64,000 nt of DNA from Lysinibacillus agricola (GTDB lineage: Bacteria > Bacillota > Bacilli > Bacillales_A > Planococcaceae). The position numbers were made by a program, and so were the translations under genes. Location: assembly GCF_016638705.1 (NCBI RefSeq), contig NZ_CP067341.1, forward strand, positions 1,429,501-1,493,500. Reading direction: 5' to 3'. This document shows, piece after piece, positions 26,424 to 35,889 of the stretch. The notes beneath the pieces were generated by a model that made no database searches, was not told the DNA's origin, and saw only the letters and a program-made list of their open reading frames with translations. The first letter of the stretch is position 1. Each line of letters starts with the position of its first letter.

Positions 26424-27625
26424 CGGTATTTCGTTATAGTGGACGTACAAAAACAGGTACTCCTAAAAAGGGCATAATTGATGCGCCAAATAAAAAGGTA
26501 GCCATGGAAAAACTCCGTGCACAGGGCATTAATGCACGAGAACTTCAAGAATCAAATAGTATTTTACATAAAGATATATCTCTTGGAACAAAGGTTAAGC
26601 ACCAAGATTTTGTTATTTACTGTCGACAATATGCAACTTTAATTCGTGCAGGCGTATCAGTTGTAGAGGCTACACATATTTTGGGTGAACAAACAAAAAG
26701 TAAGCCATTAAAACGGGCATTGAAGCAGGTGGAAGAAGATATACGTAACGGTACATCATTTTCAGATGCAGCAAGTAAACATCCAAAAGTGTTTCCTGTA
26801 CTATTTGTGAACATGATGCGTGCAGGTGAGGTGACAGGAAGTATTGATGATACATTAGATCGCTTAGCTGGCACACTTGAAAAACAGTACAAAATTAAGA
26901 AGAAAATACAATCTACTATGATTTATCCAGCAATATTATCATTTTTAACGGTAGTTGTTGGCATGTTTTTAATGGTTTTTATTGTACCAACAATTATGGA
27001 AGCTTTTAAGGATATGGATTTGGAAATGCCATTCATTACAGTTATCGTCGTAGGGATTAGTGATTGGCTTATCGAATTCTGGTACTTTGTTATTTTAGCA
27101 CTTATTGTGATAGTAGTTGGATTTCACTTTTTCTATAAAAATAATAAAGAGTTTCATTTTACAGTCAATGTATTTCTATTACGAATGCCTATATTTGGAC
27201 AGCTGTTGCAAAAAGATGTGATAGCCCGAATGACTCGAACATTATCGACTCTTTTTAGTAGCTCGGTGCCAATTCTACAGGCGCTGACCATCGCTGAAAA
27301 AGTTGCTGGTAATCCTGTAATTGGGAAAATTGTTTTAGAGGCTCGTGATAATTTGGAAAAGGGTGGGACATTATCGGAGCCACTCGAAAAAAGCTGGCTC
27401 TTTCCACCACTTGTTACTCAAATGACTTCCATTGGTGAGAAAACAGGTTCACTAGATTATATGCTAGAGAAAATTGCTGATTTTTATGAGGAAGAAGTAG
27501 ATCGTGCTGTCGATACACTGAAATCTTTAGTCGAGCCCCTTATGATACTCGTGCTCGCTTTTGTTGTCGGTATTATCGTGGCGGCTATTTTCCTACCTAT
27601 GTTCCAATTATATGAAAATATGTAA
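26420..27625 (+). CDS. pilC: Type IV pilus inner-membrane platform protein PilC
   Basis: A 401-residue GspF/PilC-family protein. The N-terminal FRYSGRTKTGTPKKGIIDA is followed by two homologous T2SSF domains (about 65-190 and 270-395, each with RAGV or SSSVPILQAL and GGTLSEPL-type motifs). There are three membrane helices (about 167-190, 215-240 and 370-395). It starts with TTG at 26420, overlapping the pilT stop by four bases. It couples the cytoplasmic motors to pilin insertion. Confidence 0.94.
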   Translation: MTVFRYSGRTKTGTPKKGIIDAPNKKVAMEKLRAQGINARELQESNSILHKDISLGTKVKHQDFVIYCRQYATLIRAGVSVVEATHILGEQTKSKPLKRALKQVEEDIRNGTSFSDAASKHPKVFPVLFVNMMRAGEVTGSIDDTLDRLAGTLEKQYKIKKKIQSTMIYPAILSFLTVVVGMFLMVFIVPTIMEAFKDMDLEMPFITVIVVGISDWLIEFWYFVILALIVIVVGFHFFYKNNKEFHFTVNVFLLRMPIFGQLLQKDVIARMTRTLSTLFSSSVPILQALTIAEKVAGNPVIGKIVLEARDNLEKGGTLSEPLEKSWLFPPLVTQMTSIGEKTGSLDYMLEKIADFYEEEVDRAVDTLKSLVEPLMILVLAFVVGIIVAAIFLPMFQLYENM

Positions 27626-27720
27626 TTTTGTAATAATTTAAATAATGATAGATTTAGAAAATTTATAAGGAAGTTCGTGTTATTACACTTCAAATAAAAA
27701 ATATAAGGGGGAAACCTACT

Positions 27721-28188
27721 ATGTTTAAAAAATTAGTAAACAAAAAACGACTTAACAATGAGAAAGGTTTAACATTAATCGAGCTATTAGCGGTAATTGT
27801 AATTCTTGCAATTATTGCGGCGATTGCTATCCCAGCGATTGGTAATATCATTAATAAATCGAAAGACCGTGCAATTTTAGCGGAAGCTTCGAATATCCTT
27901 GCAGGAGCAAAAATTGCTTATGCTGACGGAGTTTGTGATGGTGATACAAAAGCATGTGATGAATCATCATTAAAAGATTTTGTAGAAGGTGTTGATTTGC
28001 CAACAGGTACTAAAGTGACTTATGACAAAACAAAAAAAGAATGGTCAATCAAATATCCAAGATTTGAAGATATTAAATTGCCAGATTACGAAATGACAGA
28101 TAAGACAACAACTGAAAATGAACTAAATAAAAAATTAACAAAAGCAGGAGTTAAAACAGAAGCAAGTACAGGAGGAAGTGGAAGTTAA
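27721..28188 (+). CDS. pilA: Major type IV pilin
   Basis: A 155-residue prepilin with leader MFKKLVNKKRLNNEKG, cleavage before LTLIELLAVIVILAIIAAIAIP (Glu at +5) and the usual Pro kink. The globular part is short and charged, with one close cysteine pair (VCDGDTKACDE) that could form a small disulfide loop, and a Ser/Gly-rich tail. AAGGGGGAAACCTACT precedes the ATG. A stable hairpin follows the gene, as often seen after highly expressed pilin genes, and its place in the operon makes it the likely main fibre subunit. Confidence 0.92.
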   Translation: MFKKLVNKKRLNNEKGLTLIELLAVIVILAIIAAIAIPAIGNIINKSKDRAILAEASNILAGAKIAYADGVCDGDTKACDESSLKDFVEGVDLPTGTKVTYDKTKKEWSIKYPRFEDIKLPDYEMTDKTTTENELNKKLTKAGVKTEASTGGSGS

Positions 28189-28225
28189 AGAAAATCAGTA
28201 CAACAATCAGTCCTCCCAACCCATT

Positions 28226-28251
28226 CAGAAACGTTAACTCTAACGTTTCTG
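28226..28251 (+). other. Stable hairpin after pilA
   Basis: CAGAAACGTTA (28226-28236) and TAACGTTTCTG (28241-28251) form a perfect 11-bp stem with a 4-base loop. No T-run follows (GCTGGGAAATGG), so it is more likely an mRNA-processing or 3'-protection element separating pilA from pilMNO than a full terminator. Confidence 0.75.
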
Positions 28252-28311
28252 GCTGGGAAATGGATGACTAATTAAGGAAATTCATTGAATAGGATAAGGA
28301 GGTCTTTTCAC

Positions 28312-29286
28312 ATGTTTAGAAGAAAGAAAAAATCGCATGTTTCAATTGAATTAAAGGATTATGTGCTTCGTGCGATTGTGGCGAAAGGACCAGAGCCTAG
28401 TCAGTGGGAGGGATATGAATATCCTTTAGCTGAGAGCATCGTTGAAAATGCGACAATTATGGATGAGGTAGCACTTTTTGAAATTATAAAAGAACAGGTA
28501 GTGAAATGGACGGGGAAAAAACAGCCTGTACGTATGTTTGTACCAGATACGACGGTGCTTTTAAAAAGTTTTGAGCACCCGAAAGATATTGAAGCAGCTG
28601 AATTGCGTGGTTATGCAGAGATGGAGTTAGGGCACGCCATTCATTTACCTTTCCAAGAACCACTTATAGATGTTTATGATGCCGATCCTGAGGATGGTAA
28701 GGCCATGCTATTTGCAGCACCGTCAGAGGAAATTACTAAAATGGTTGGCATGTTGCTAGATGTTTCGTTAGATCCTGAAGCTGTGGATATTCGGGCATTA
28801 TGTAATATTCGATTATTGGAGCATATGTCATTGTTAGCTCAGGACAAAACCTATTTAATTGCTGACTGGTCAATAAATGAACTCTCTATCAGTATATTTT
28901 CACAGGGACAAGTTGAATTTTTACGTTATCAATCGATTGAAACTAATTTATCGCAATGGCAGGGCAAACAAGAAGATGAATTTAGCTATCAATTTGAATA
29001 TAGTGACAAAACCGATGATTATCATATGGTCGTAATGGACCAAGTTTTAGAAATTGATCGGATGATGAATTTCTTTAAATTTTCTTTACATAAAGGTGAA
29101 AAATCAGTGGATGAAATCATTATTCTTGGTGATAATCCACAGCTAACATCCATTAGTAATTTATTAGCTTCTAATTTAGCGACACCTTTGACAATTGTTG
29201 ATGGTGCAAAAATAGCAAAAGTTTTTCCGGCTTTTAAAAAGGAATTTTCAACGTTGCTTGGCTTAGCTTTAAAGGAGGTTAAATGA
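28312..29286 (+). CDS. pilM: Type IV pilus assembly protein PilM
   Basis: A 324-residue actin-like protein that forms a cytoplasmic ring and binds the N-terminus of PilN. The sequence is divergent but shows the order SIELKDYVLRAIVAK (phosphate-1-like), a central domain with LRGYAEMELGHAIHLPF typical of PilM, DKTYLIADWSINELSISI (second phosphate loop) and VDEIIILGDNPQL. ATG 28312 follows AAGGAGGTC. It overlaps pilN by four bases. Confidence 0.85.
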   Translation: MFRRKKKSHVSIELKDYVLRAIVAKGPEPSQWEGYEYPLAESIVENATIMDEVALFEIIKEQVVKWTGKKQPVRMFVPDTTVLLKSFEHPKDIEAAELRGYAEMELGHAIHLPFQEPLIDVYDADPEDGKAMLFAAPSEEITKMVGMLLDVSLDPEAVDIRALCNIRLLEHMSLLAQDKTYLIADWSINELSISIFSQGQVEFLRYQSIETNLSQWQGKQEDEFSYQFEYSDKTDDYHMVVMDQVLEIDRMMNFFKFSLHKGEKSVDEIIILGDNPQLTSISNLLASNLATPLTIVDGAKIAKVFPAFKKEFSTLLGLALKEVK

Positions 29287-29870
29287 TGGTACCAGATATT
29301 AACCTTTTACCGCAGCTTGAAAAAAGGGCAGACGCTCCAAAGCTCTTCTATAGTTTGCTTATCCTAGTAGTCGGTATTGTCGTTACATATTTAATATTTT
29401 TATATTTTACGGCGAAAAGTGATCTCTCCATGCTACTTGCGGAAGAACAGTCTCTAACGACACAGGTTGAACAATTACAGCAAGAGCTGGATACAAAACA
29501 AAATGTCAATCAAGGATCATTGGAAGAGTCCATGCAATTTGTGCAGAGTGTTTCGTATCCAGTTACTCCATTAATGGAAGAAACACAAAAATTATTACCA
29601 GCCTATTCGAAATTACGTGGCTATGAATTTGGGCAAGATTTAATTAACATTACAGTTGACTTCGAATCAATGCCTGACATTTCTAAATATGTAGAGAGAC
29701 TTTTAGCTAGTCTTTACTTTACAGATGCACAAATCAACTCCATTTCTAACTTTTATGTGCAAGTGGGTGGACAAAAGGAGCTAACACCGGAACAAAAATT
29801 TAAAGAAGTTCCTCGTTACTCCGTGTTAATTACAGCGACCATTGATCAAATGTTCTTAGCTGGAGGTTAA
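29283..29870 (+). CDS. pilN: Type IV pilus assembly protein PilN
   Basis: A 195-residue bitopic protein. The N-terminal PDINLLPQ is the conserved PilM-binding motif. A membrane helix (about residues 22-43) and a coiled-coil segment (LLAEEQSLTTQVEQLQQELD) follow, then a small ferredoxin-like domain. Two consecutive ATG codons (29283 and 29286) follow AAGGAGG; either may be used. PilN pairs with PilO, encoded six bases downstream. Confidence 0.88.
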   Translation: MMVPDINLLPQLEKRADAPKLFYSLLILVVGIVVTYLIFLYFTAKSDLSMLLAEEQSLTTQVEQLQQELDTKQNVNQGSLEESMQFVQSVSYPVTPLMEETQKLLPAYSKLRGYEFGQDLINITVDFESMPDISKYVERLLASLYFTDAQINSISNFYVQVGGQKELTPEQKFKEVPRYSVLITATIDQMFLAGG

Positions 29871-29875
29871 CGCCC

Positions 29876-30565
29876 ATGAATAAGCTAACAAGTAGTAAAA
29901 AATCATCTATTATGCTATTAATAGCCTTAATAGCCGCTATTTTATTTGCTTTATATTACTATTTACTTTTACCTAAAATGAATGAAGTTGAATCGAAAGA
30001 AAGCAATGTGAAGCAACTTCAACAACAAATTACTAGTTTAAATGGGCAACTAGCTAAATTAGATGAAAAGCAAGGAGTACCAACCTCAAACCTTTTAACG
30101 ATGAGACAAAAACTACCGGAAACAAGAGCGATTGAAAAGGTTGTTTTAGATTTAGCTGAGATTGAAGAAGTATCAGGGACACGTATTGAGTCAATGAATT
30201 TTAATAATGATGATACATCTGTAGCACAATCAGATGTCCCTGATCCGAACATGCTTGAAAAAGCGGATGCAGAAGTCAATGGTGAGCAAGAAAATACGGA
30301 GGAGAAATCTCTCATTTCTTCTATTGCAAAGGAATCACTTCCTGCTAATTTAAAATTAATCACCTTTAATTTGGAGGTCGCTGCTTTAGACCTTAAGTCA
30401 CTAGAAAGCTTTTTAAAGGAAATTGAACAATTAGAGCGCGTGATGAAAACGGATGCCATTAACTTTACTATACCAGGTGAACAGGATCAGTTAGAGAAGG
30501 ACGCCGATTTAACTTTAAAAGCTACCGTACAAGTAACGACGTTCTATTATGAAGGACAACAATAA
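29876..30565 (+). CDS. pilO: Type IV pilus assembly protein PilO
   Basis: A 229-residue bitopic protein. The membrane helix (about residues 11-31) is followed by a coiled coil (VESKESNVKQLQQQITSLNGQLAKLDEK) and an alpha/beta domain (NLKLITFNLEVAALDLKSLESFLKEIEQLERV) with the layout of PilO. An acidic insertion of about 45 residues separates the two halves of the domain. It follows pilN directly. There is no pilP or pilQ, as expected in a bacterium with a single membrane. Confidence 0.85.
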   Translation: MNKLTSSKKSSIMLLIALIAAILFALYYYLLLPKMNEVESKESNVKQLQQQITSLNGQLAKLDEKQGVPTSNLLTMRQKLPETRAIEKVVLDLAEIEEVSGTRIESMNFNNDDTSVAQSDVPDPNMLEKADAEVNGEQENTEEKSLISSIAKESLPANLKLITFNLEVAALDLKSLESFLKEIEQLERVMKTDAINFTIPGEQDQLEKDADLTLKATVQVTTFYYEGQQ

Positions 30566-30599
30566 TTTAACTTCTTTCAGCGGGTGTCAAAACACCTGT

Positions 30600-30660
30600 A
30601 CCTGTCTGCATCGGTGCCGCTACGCTTTCGCGCAAAAAAACATCTGCAAGCCTAAGCACA
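30600..30660 (+). repeat. Repeat module between pilO and pilD
   Basis: The stretch containing CATCGGTGCCGCTACGCTTT-CGCGCAAAAAAACATCTG matches, apart from a 6-base insertion, the interior of the dispersed element at 51480-51525. It lies in the 188-bp gap between pilO and the prepilin peptidase gene. Confidence 0.7.
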
Positions 30661-30753
30661 AAGCCGATTCCAGACGCAATTATGCCGAGGCATAATTGAT
30701 TGGCGCGCATACTTAAAATGTATGGGCGTCTATTAGTATAGGAGGACATAAAA

Positions 30754-31506
30754 ATGGAAATTGCTTATACAATTACAGTTTTATTATTTGGGCTCGTTCT
30801 TGGCTCCTTTTTTAATGTAGTTGGCTTACGTGTACCTTTGAAGGAGTCCATTGTACGTCCACCTTCGCATTGTACTAATTGTCAGAGGCAGTTAACAGCG
30901 CTTGATCTGGTGCCCGTTTTGTCTTATTTATTTTTAGGTGGGAAATGCCGTAGCTGTGGACAAAAGATTTCTTGGATTTATCCATTGATGGAACTTATAA
31001 CAGGTGTATTATTTGCTTTTGCTTATTGGAAATTAGGCTTTAGCGTAGAATTTTTCGTCGCCCTATTATTGATTTCATTATTAGTTATTGTTGTCGTATC
31101 AGATTTTGCGTATATGCTTATTCCTGATAAAGTACTTCTATTCTTTTTGCCATTGCTAGTTATTGGGCGTGTAGTATCGCCTTTGTCTCCGTGGTGGGAC
31201 AGTATAGTGGGTGCCATCGTAGGCTTTGGCATATTATATTGTATAGCTGTCCTATCAAGAGGGGGGATGGGTGGAGGCGATATTAAATTATTCTTTTTAC
31301 TTGGTCTCGTACTTGGCGCAATACATGCACTTCTGACGCTATTTTTAGCATCGGTGATTGGCATGATTGTTGGGATAGTTGTGTTAAAGGTACGTGGGCA
31401 GGGAAGAAAAACGCCTGTACCTTTTGGACCATCTATTGCTCTAGCAGCTATTATTGTCTATTTCTATGGGGATGCGTTGATTAATTGGTATCTTGGATTT
31501 TGGTAA
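30754..31506 (+). CDS. pilD: Prepilin peptidase / N-methyltransferase
   Basis: A 250-residue membrane aspartyl protease that cleaves and methylates prepilins. It has two CxxC zinc pairs (HCTNCQR and CRSCGQK), catalytic aspartates in DFAYMLIPD and GGGDIKL, and about eight membrane helices. GSFFNVVGLRVP near the N-terminus is typical of PilD. ATG 30754 follows AGGAGG. It ends the pilus locus, 188 bp after pilO, so it may have its own promoter. Confidence 0.94.
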   Translation: MEIAYTITVLLFGLVLGSFFNVVGLRVPLKESIVRPPSHCTNCQRQLTALDLVPVLSYLFLGGKCRSCGQKISWIYPLMELITGVLFAFAYWKLGFSVEFFVALLLISLLVIVVVSDFAYMLIPDKVLLFFLPLLVIGRVVSPLSPWWDSIVGAIVGFGILYCIAVLSRGGMGGGDIKLFFLLGLVLGAIHALLTLFLASVIGMIVGIVVLKVRGQGRKTPVPFGPSIALAAIIVYFYGDALINWYLGFW

Positions 31507-31694
31507 GTTAGTGGGGATTTTCTTCATCTCCACTCACCAATCGGGCTTTTACGGGCAGTTAACCTTTCACCTAACTACTTTGCTTTCGCTAAATTTTGAG
31601 GTGGGGATCTTGTACCTGACGCTACGCTTTCGGTACAGATAAATTACTGTCCGTTAATGCGGGATAAATTTTGTGGAATCATGGAGGGGATAAG

Positions 31695-32417
31695 GTGAAA
31701 CCAGTTATCGGTATAACGGCCTTTGTGGAGGATGATTTGTCCTCAAGATTAAATGAGGCCTACAGCAAAAGTGTCATTGAAGCTGGTGGTATTCCACTTA
31801 TAATTCCACTTGGAGTGGAAGAGGATGTAGTACAAATTTTATCGTTGACGGATGGATTATTACTATCGGGTGGCTATGATGTACATCCATTCCTTTTTGG
31901 TGCCGAACCTACACCAAAATTAGGGAAGGTTCATCCAGAACGGGATTCAGTGGAGCTTGCCTTAATTGAAGCGGCCTATATTCGGAAAATGCCGATTTTT
32001 GGTATATGCCGAGGGATTCAAATGCTAAATGTGGCGCTGGGAGGCACGTTATATCAAGATATGGAGAGTGAATATCATAGTAGTAAACTAATTAAGCACT
32101 TGCAACAGGCAGCTCGAGGCGTTGCTACACATTATGTTAGTCTAACACCTGATACATTATTAAGGACGATTATAGAGGAAGAGAAAATTGCTGTGAATTC
32201 ATTTCATCATCAGGCTGTAAATGTAGTAGCAGAAAAGTTGAAAGTGGCAGCAAAATCAAGTGATGGTATCGTTGAAGCGGTGGTACATGAAGATTTACCA
32301 TTTTGTCTAGCAGTACAGTGGCATCCTGAAGAGCAAGCAATGGCAGGTGATGAAGTATCGAAGAAATTATTTACTGCATTTGTAAAGGCTAGTTTGATGT
32401 TCAAGGTAGAAGCATAG
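31695..32417 (+). CDS. Gamma-glutamyl-gamma-aminobutyrate hydrolase family protein (class I glutamine amidotransferase fold)
   Basis: A 240-residue member of peptidase family C26, related to PuuD and to glutamine amidotransferases. The nucleophile elbow is FGICRGIQMLNVALGGTL (Cys about residue 109), with VNSFHHQAV and the catalytic AVQWHPEEQ His/Glu near the end. It probably hydrolyses gamma-glutamyl amides such as gamma-Glu-GABA, but the substrate cannot be told from sequence. GTG 31695 follows GGAGGGG. No polyamine genes are adjacent. Confidence 0.88.
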   Translation: MKPVIGITAFVEDDLSSRLNEAYSKSVIEAGGIPLIIPLGVEEDVVQILSLTDGLLLSGGYDVHPFLFGAEPTPKLGKVHPERDSVELALIEAAYIRKMPIFGICRGIQMLNVALGGTLYQDMESEYHSSKLIKHLQQAARGVATHYVSLTPDTLLRTIIEEEKIAVNSFHHQAVNVVAEKLKVAAKSSDGIVEAVVHEDLPFCLAVQWHPEEQAMAGDEVSKKLFTAFVKASLMFKVEA

Positions 32418-32449
32418 AATTTATTATCGAGGGAAAGATAACCCTGGTG

Positions 32450-33187
32450 ATGAACATGAAAAAAATAGTGTTGGTATTGCAGATCTTCATGCTGTTATTT
32501 TTATCGATTCAACATGTAAAGGCAGGACCATATGGTAATGATGTAGTAAGCAATTTTACGATGGCATTGATGAAAAAAGATGAAAAACAGGCGAGGACTT
32601 ATTTATCTTCAAATGTTAAACTTCCTGAGATAAGGGAAGAGACTCCAATTAGAAGGGTTTCGGGTTTGCCTTCACTTAAAGCTAATGTGAGAGTATCATT
32701 GGCTTATTTTGACGATGGAGAAGATATGCCTGAAAGAATAGCTTTTATATGGGAAATAACATCTAATCAAGAAAAAATAACAGATATTCGTGTTATTTAC
32801 GACGGGTCCAACCCATTTATGAATGAATCGAAAATGATAAAGGAATATTCGAACAAGCATAAAGCGAATATCCTGACTGCATCCAAATTTCCGTTTGACA
32901 TTACGCATGTAGAAGGAAATATAAACAAAGATACTCTTCTAATAAGGTATCGAAATGTAAAATTACATGGATTGTTACAGGTGAAAATCGAGCCGGGAGA
33001 AGAGGATTTAGAGGCAGCCAAGGGTGAAAATATTTACACCTTAAAGAATGGTATAAAAGCATTGTATCTGCGGAACGAACTGATTTTTCTTCATGACAGT
33101 TTAAAGTATTCAATTAGGATAGAAAGTGAAATACCACAAGATTTCACGGTGTATGATTTGCTTGAAATTGCTAATTCAATGTTTTAA
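32450..33187 (+). CDS. Secreted protein of unknown function
   Basis: A 245-residue product with a clear signal peptide (Lys pair, VLVLQIFMLLFLSI, possible cleavage after VKA). The mature part seems to hold an NTF2-like N-terminal half (VSNFTMALMKKDEKQARTYLSS ... IRVIYDGSNPF) and a C-terminal domain ending FTVYDLLEIANSMF, like the end of the protein at 10437. The start is ATG 32450 after GAGGGAAAG; ATG 32456 is also possible. The function is not recognised. Confidence 0.72.
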   Translation: MNMKKIVLVLQIFMLLFLSIQHVKAGPYGNDVVSNFTMALMKKDEKQARTYLSSNVKLPEIREETPIRRVSGLPSLKANVRVSLAYFDDGEDMPERIAFIWEITSNQEKITDIRVIYDGSNPFMNESKMIKEYSNKHKANILTASKFPFDITHVEGNINKDTLLIRYRNVKLHGLLQVKIEPGEEDLEAAKGENIYTLKNGIKALYLRNELIFLHDSLKYSIRIESEIPQDFTVYDLLEIANSMF

Positions 33188-33217
33188 TTTAACTGAATAC
33201 ATTGCTAGCGTGTAGGG

Positions 33218-33246
33218 AATCCATGTTAAAATGGATTCTTTTTTTA
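33218..33246 (+). terminator. Terminator after secreted-protein gene
   Basis: GAATCCAT / ATGGATTC stem (33218-33225 with 33231-33238) followed by nine T residues. Confidence 0.92.
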
Positions 33247-33279
33247 ACTTTGTTCGAATATAAAATGGAACTCATAAGA

Positions 33280-33318
33280 AAAAGAGGTATATGCGAACAT
33301 AATATCCTCTTTTTATAC
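33280..33318 (-). terminator. lexA terminator
   Basis: On the minus strand an AAGAGGATAT/ATACCTCTT hairpin followed by TTTC lies 20 bases past the lexA stop. Confidence 0.75.
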
Positions 33319-33336
33319 TTTATTATTAAGATACTT

Positions 33337-33954
33337 TTAGTGTACACGGCGATAGAGGCCAACAACTTGCCCCAAAATAGAAACTTGGTCTACGATAATT
33401 GGCTCCATTGTTGCGTTTTCAGGCTGTAAACGAAAATGATTTTTTTCCTTGAAGAAACGCTTTACAGTTGCTTCATCCTCTTCAGTCATTGCTACGACAA
33501 TATCACCATTATCAGCCGTTGCTTTTTGTTTAACAATGACTAAATCTCCGTCTAAGATGCCAGCTTCAATCATTGATTCACCCATAATTTCTAGCATAAA
33601 TAATTGATCTTCACTTGTACCATAAGTATCTGGTAGTGGGAAATATTCATCGATATTTTCAACAGCAGTTATTGGAGAACCTGCTGTAACCTTCCCAACA
33701 AGTGGGACATGTATAACATGTTGCTTTTGAATAGAATCCTCTGGCTCTAGAATTTCAATAGCGCGTGGTTTAGTTGGATCTCGACGAATAAAGCCCTTTT
33801 GCTCTAAACGAGCTAAATGTCCATGAACTGTTGAGCTTGAAGCAAGTCCAACTGCTTCACCAATCTCACGTACAGATGGTGGATACCCCTTTGTGCGCAC
33901 TTCTTCTTTGATGAACTCTAATATGGCCTCTTGTCTTTTCGAAACTTTTTTCAT
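33337..33954 (-). CDS. lexA: SOS repressor LexA
   Basis: A 205-residue repressor. It has an N-terminal winged helix ([25 protein letters not shown]), the self-cleavage site Ala91-Gly92 in VTAGSP, catalytic Ser127 (MGESMIEAG) and Lys165 (ATVKRFF), the same positions as in B. subtilis LexA. ATG 33954 follows AGAGGTGA. It is transcribed away from yneA-yneB, and a LexA box lies at the edge of its -35, so it should be autoregulated. Confidence 0.97.
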   Translation of the reverse strand: MKKVSKRQEAILEFIKEEVRTKGYPPSVREIGEAVGLASSSTVHGHLARLEQKGFIRRDPTKPRAIEILEPEDSIQKQHVIHVPLVGKVTAGSPITAVENIDEYFPLPDTYGTSEDQLFMLEIMGESMIEAGILDGDLVIVKQKATADNGDIVVAMTEEDEATVKRFFKEKNHFRLQPENATMEPIIVDQVSILGQVVGLYRRVH

Positions 33955-33994
33955 GATTGCTCACCTCTTTTTTCTAATCATTCTACTTATTAGT

Positions 33995-34034
33995 AGTATA
34001 ACAGAATGCGAACACTTACGCAAACATAGGTTCG
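33995..34034 (-). promoter_or_regulatory. lexA promoter with LexA box
   Basis: On the minus strand, TTGCGT (34018-34023), 17 bases and TATACT (33995-34000). A LexA box reading CGAACCTATGTTTG (34021-34034) matches 13 of 14 positions of the Bacillus consensus CGAACRNRYGTTYG and overlaps the -35. Confidence 0.85.
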
Positions 34035-34042
34035 AAAAGTGT

Positions 34043-34099
34043 TTGACAAAAACGTTTGTTCGTACTATTATAAGAACATATATTCCGAACAAACATTCT
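34043..34099 (+). promoter_or_regulatory. yneA promoter with LexA boxes
   Basis: TTGACA (34043-34048) and TATTAT (34066-34071) are 17 bases apart, and the spacer is filled by a LexA box (34049-34062, AAAACGTTTGTTCG, 13/14 in reverse orientation). A weaker box CGAACAAACATTCT lies at 34086-34099, just before the gene. Tight SOS control is expected. Confidence 0.88.
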
Positions 34100-34117
34100 T
34101 AAAAAGGGGTTATGATT

Positions 34118-35097
<980 letters not shown>

Positions 35098-35104
35098 CGT
35101 TTTA

Positions 35105-35138
35105 ATCAGTGGGAGTATGTCGTCCCGCTGATTTTTTA
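35105..35138 (+). terminator. yneA-yneB terminator
   Basis: ATCAGTGGGA (35105-35114) pairs with TCCCGCTGAT (35123-35132, one G-U pair), followed by TTTTT. Confidence 0.93.
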
Positions 35139-35173
35139 ATTTTTAAAGACTCTAGATGGAGGTGAAGGACCAA

Positions 35174-35278
35174 GAAGTGATGGATAGAATCATCGAAGTG
35201 ACGGATACAACCACCGAAGTAAAGGATAGATGAACTGTAGAGATGGGTTCCACCATAAAAATGACGGATACAATAAAT
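35174..35278. repeat. 21-bp tandem repeat, five units
   Basis: Degenerate units related to GAAGTGACGGATACA start at 35174, 35195, 35216, 35237 and 35258, a period of exactly 21 bp. The array begins about 40 bp after the yneB terminator and ends 30 bp before the peptide deformylase stop. The unit is unrelated in sequence to the arrays at 10.1 and 54.4 kb. Confidence 0.85.
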
Positions 35279-35310
35279 AACTAAATTCCATCTATCCTAA
35301 AAGTATTAAA

Positions 35311-35889
35311 TTAATACAAACTTTCAATAGTAACATTGTCTGGTAGTTTGAATGGATTTTCTTTATTTATTCTGTCATAAAACATGATCCCATTTAAATG
35401 ATCTATTTCATGTTGCATTAAGATTGAACCGTATCCATTAAATTGAAAAATGGCTTCTTGCCCATGTATATCATATGCTTTGACTTTAATTCTTTCATAT
35501 CTTGGAACAAATCCACTAACTCTTCTATTAACTGAAAGACATCCTTCCCCCTCAGGTAAATAAATCATGTTTAAAGAGTGACTAATGATTTTTGGATTAA
35601 TGAACATATATTCATGACTTTTATCTCCATCTTGAAAAAATGCAGCAAACATTCGTTTATTTAGACCAATTTGATTAGCCGATAACCCTGATCCAGGACG
35701 CAATTTGTGTTTTTTGGAAAGATCCGGATCTTGGCTATTTCTCAAGTATTGAAGCATGCATAATAAACTATCTTTATCATCTTCTGATACAGGTAACGTA
35801 ACCTCTTGAGTATTCTTACGTAATATTGCAGCACTCTCTTTAACGAAATCTTTCATTGTTATCATATACGCTGAACGGAACTTACTCAT
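35311..35889 (-). CDS. def: Peptide deformylase
   Basis: A 192-residue iron/zinc enzyme that removes formyl groups from nascent proteins. All three motifs are present: GLSANQIG (G-x-G-x-S/A-x-x-Q), EGCLSV (metal Cys) and HEIDHLNG (metal His pair and catalytic Glu). It lacks the typical type 1 N-terminus and has a 60-residue N-terminal extension. ATG 35889 follows GAGGTG and overlaps the end of the upstream XRE gene by eight bases. As it is linked to a small regulator in an accessory block, it is probably a second copy, perhaps conferring tolerance to deformylase inhibitors (inference). Confidence 0.9.
   Translation of the reverse strand: MSKFRSAYMITMKDFVKESAAILRKNTQEVTLPVSEDDKDSLLCMLQYLRNSQDPDLSKKHKLRPGSGLSANQIGLNKRMFAAFFQDGDKSHEYMFINPKIISHSLNMIYLPEGEGCLSVNRRVSGFVPRYERIKVKAYDIHGQEAIFQFNGYGSILMQHEIDHLNGIMFYDRINKENPFKLPDNVTIESLY

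Noticed and set aside
19093..31506. ComG-type DNA-uptake pseudopilus
   Set aside because: The locus has PilT, PilM, PilN and PilO and a full-size PilB with a zinc motif, which comG operons lack.
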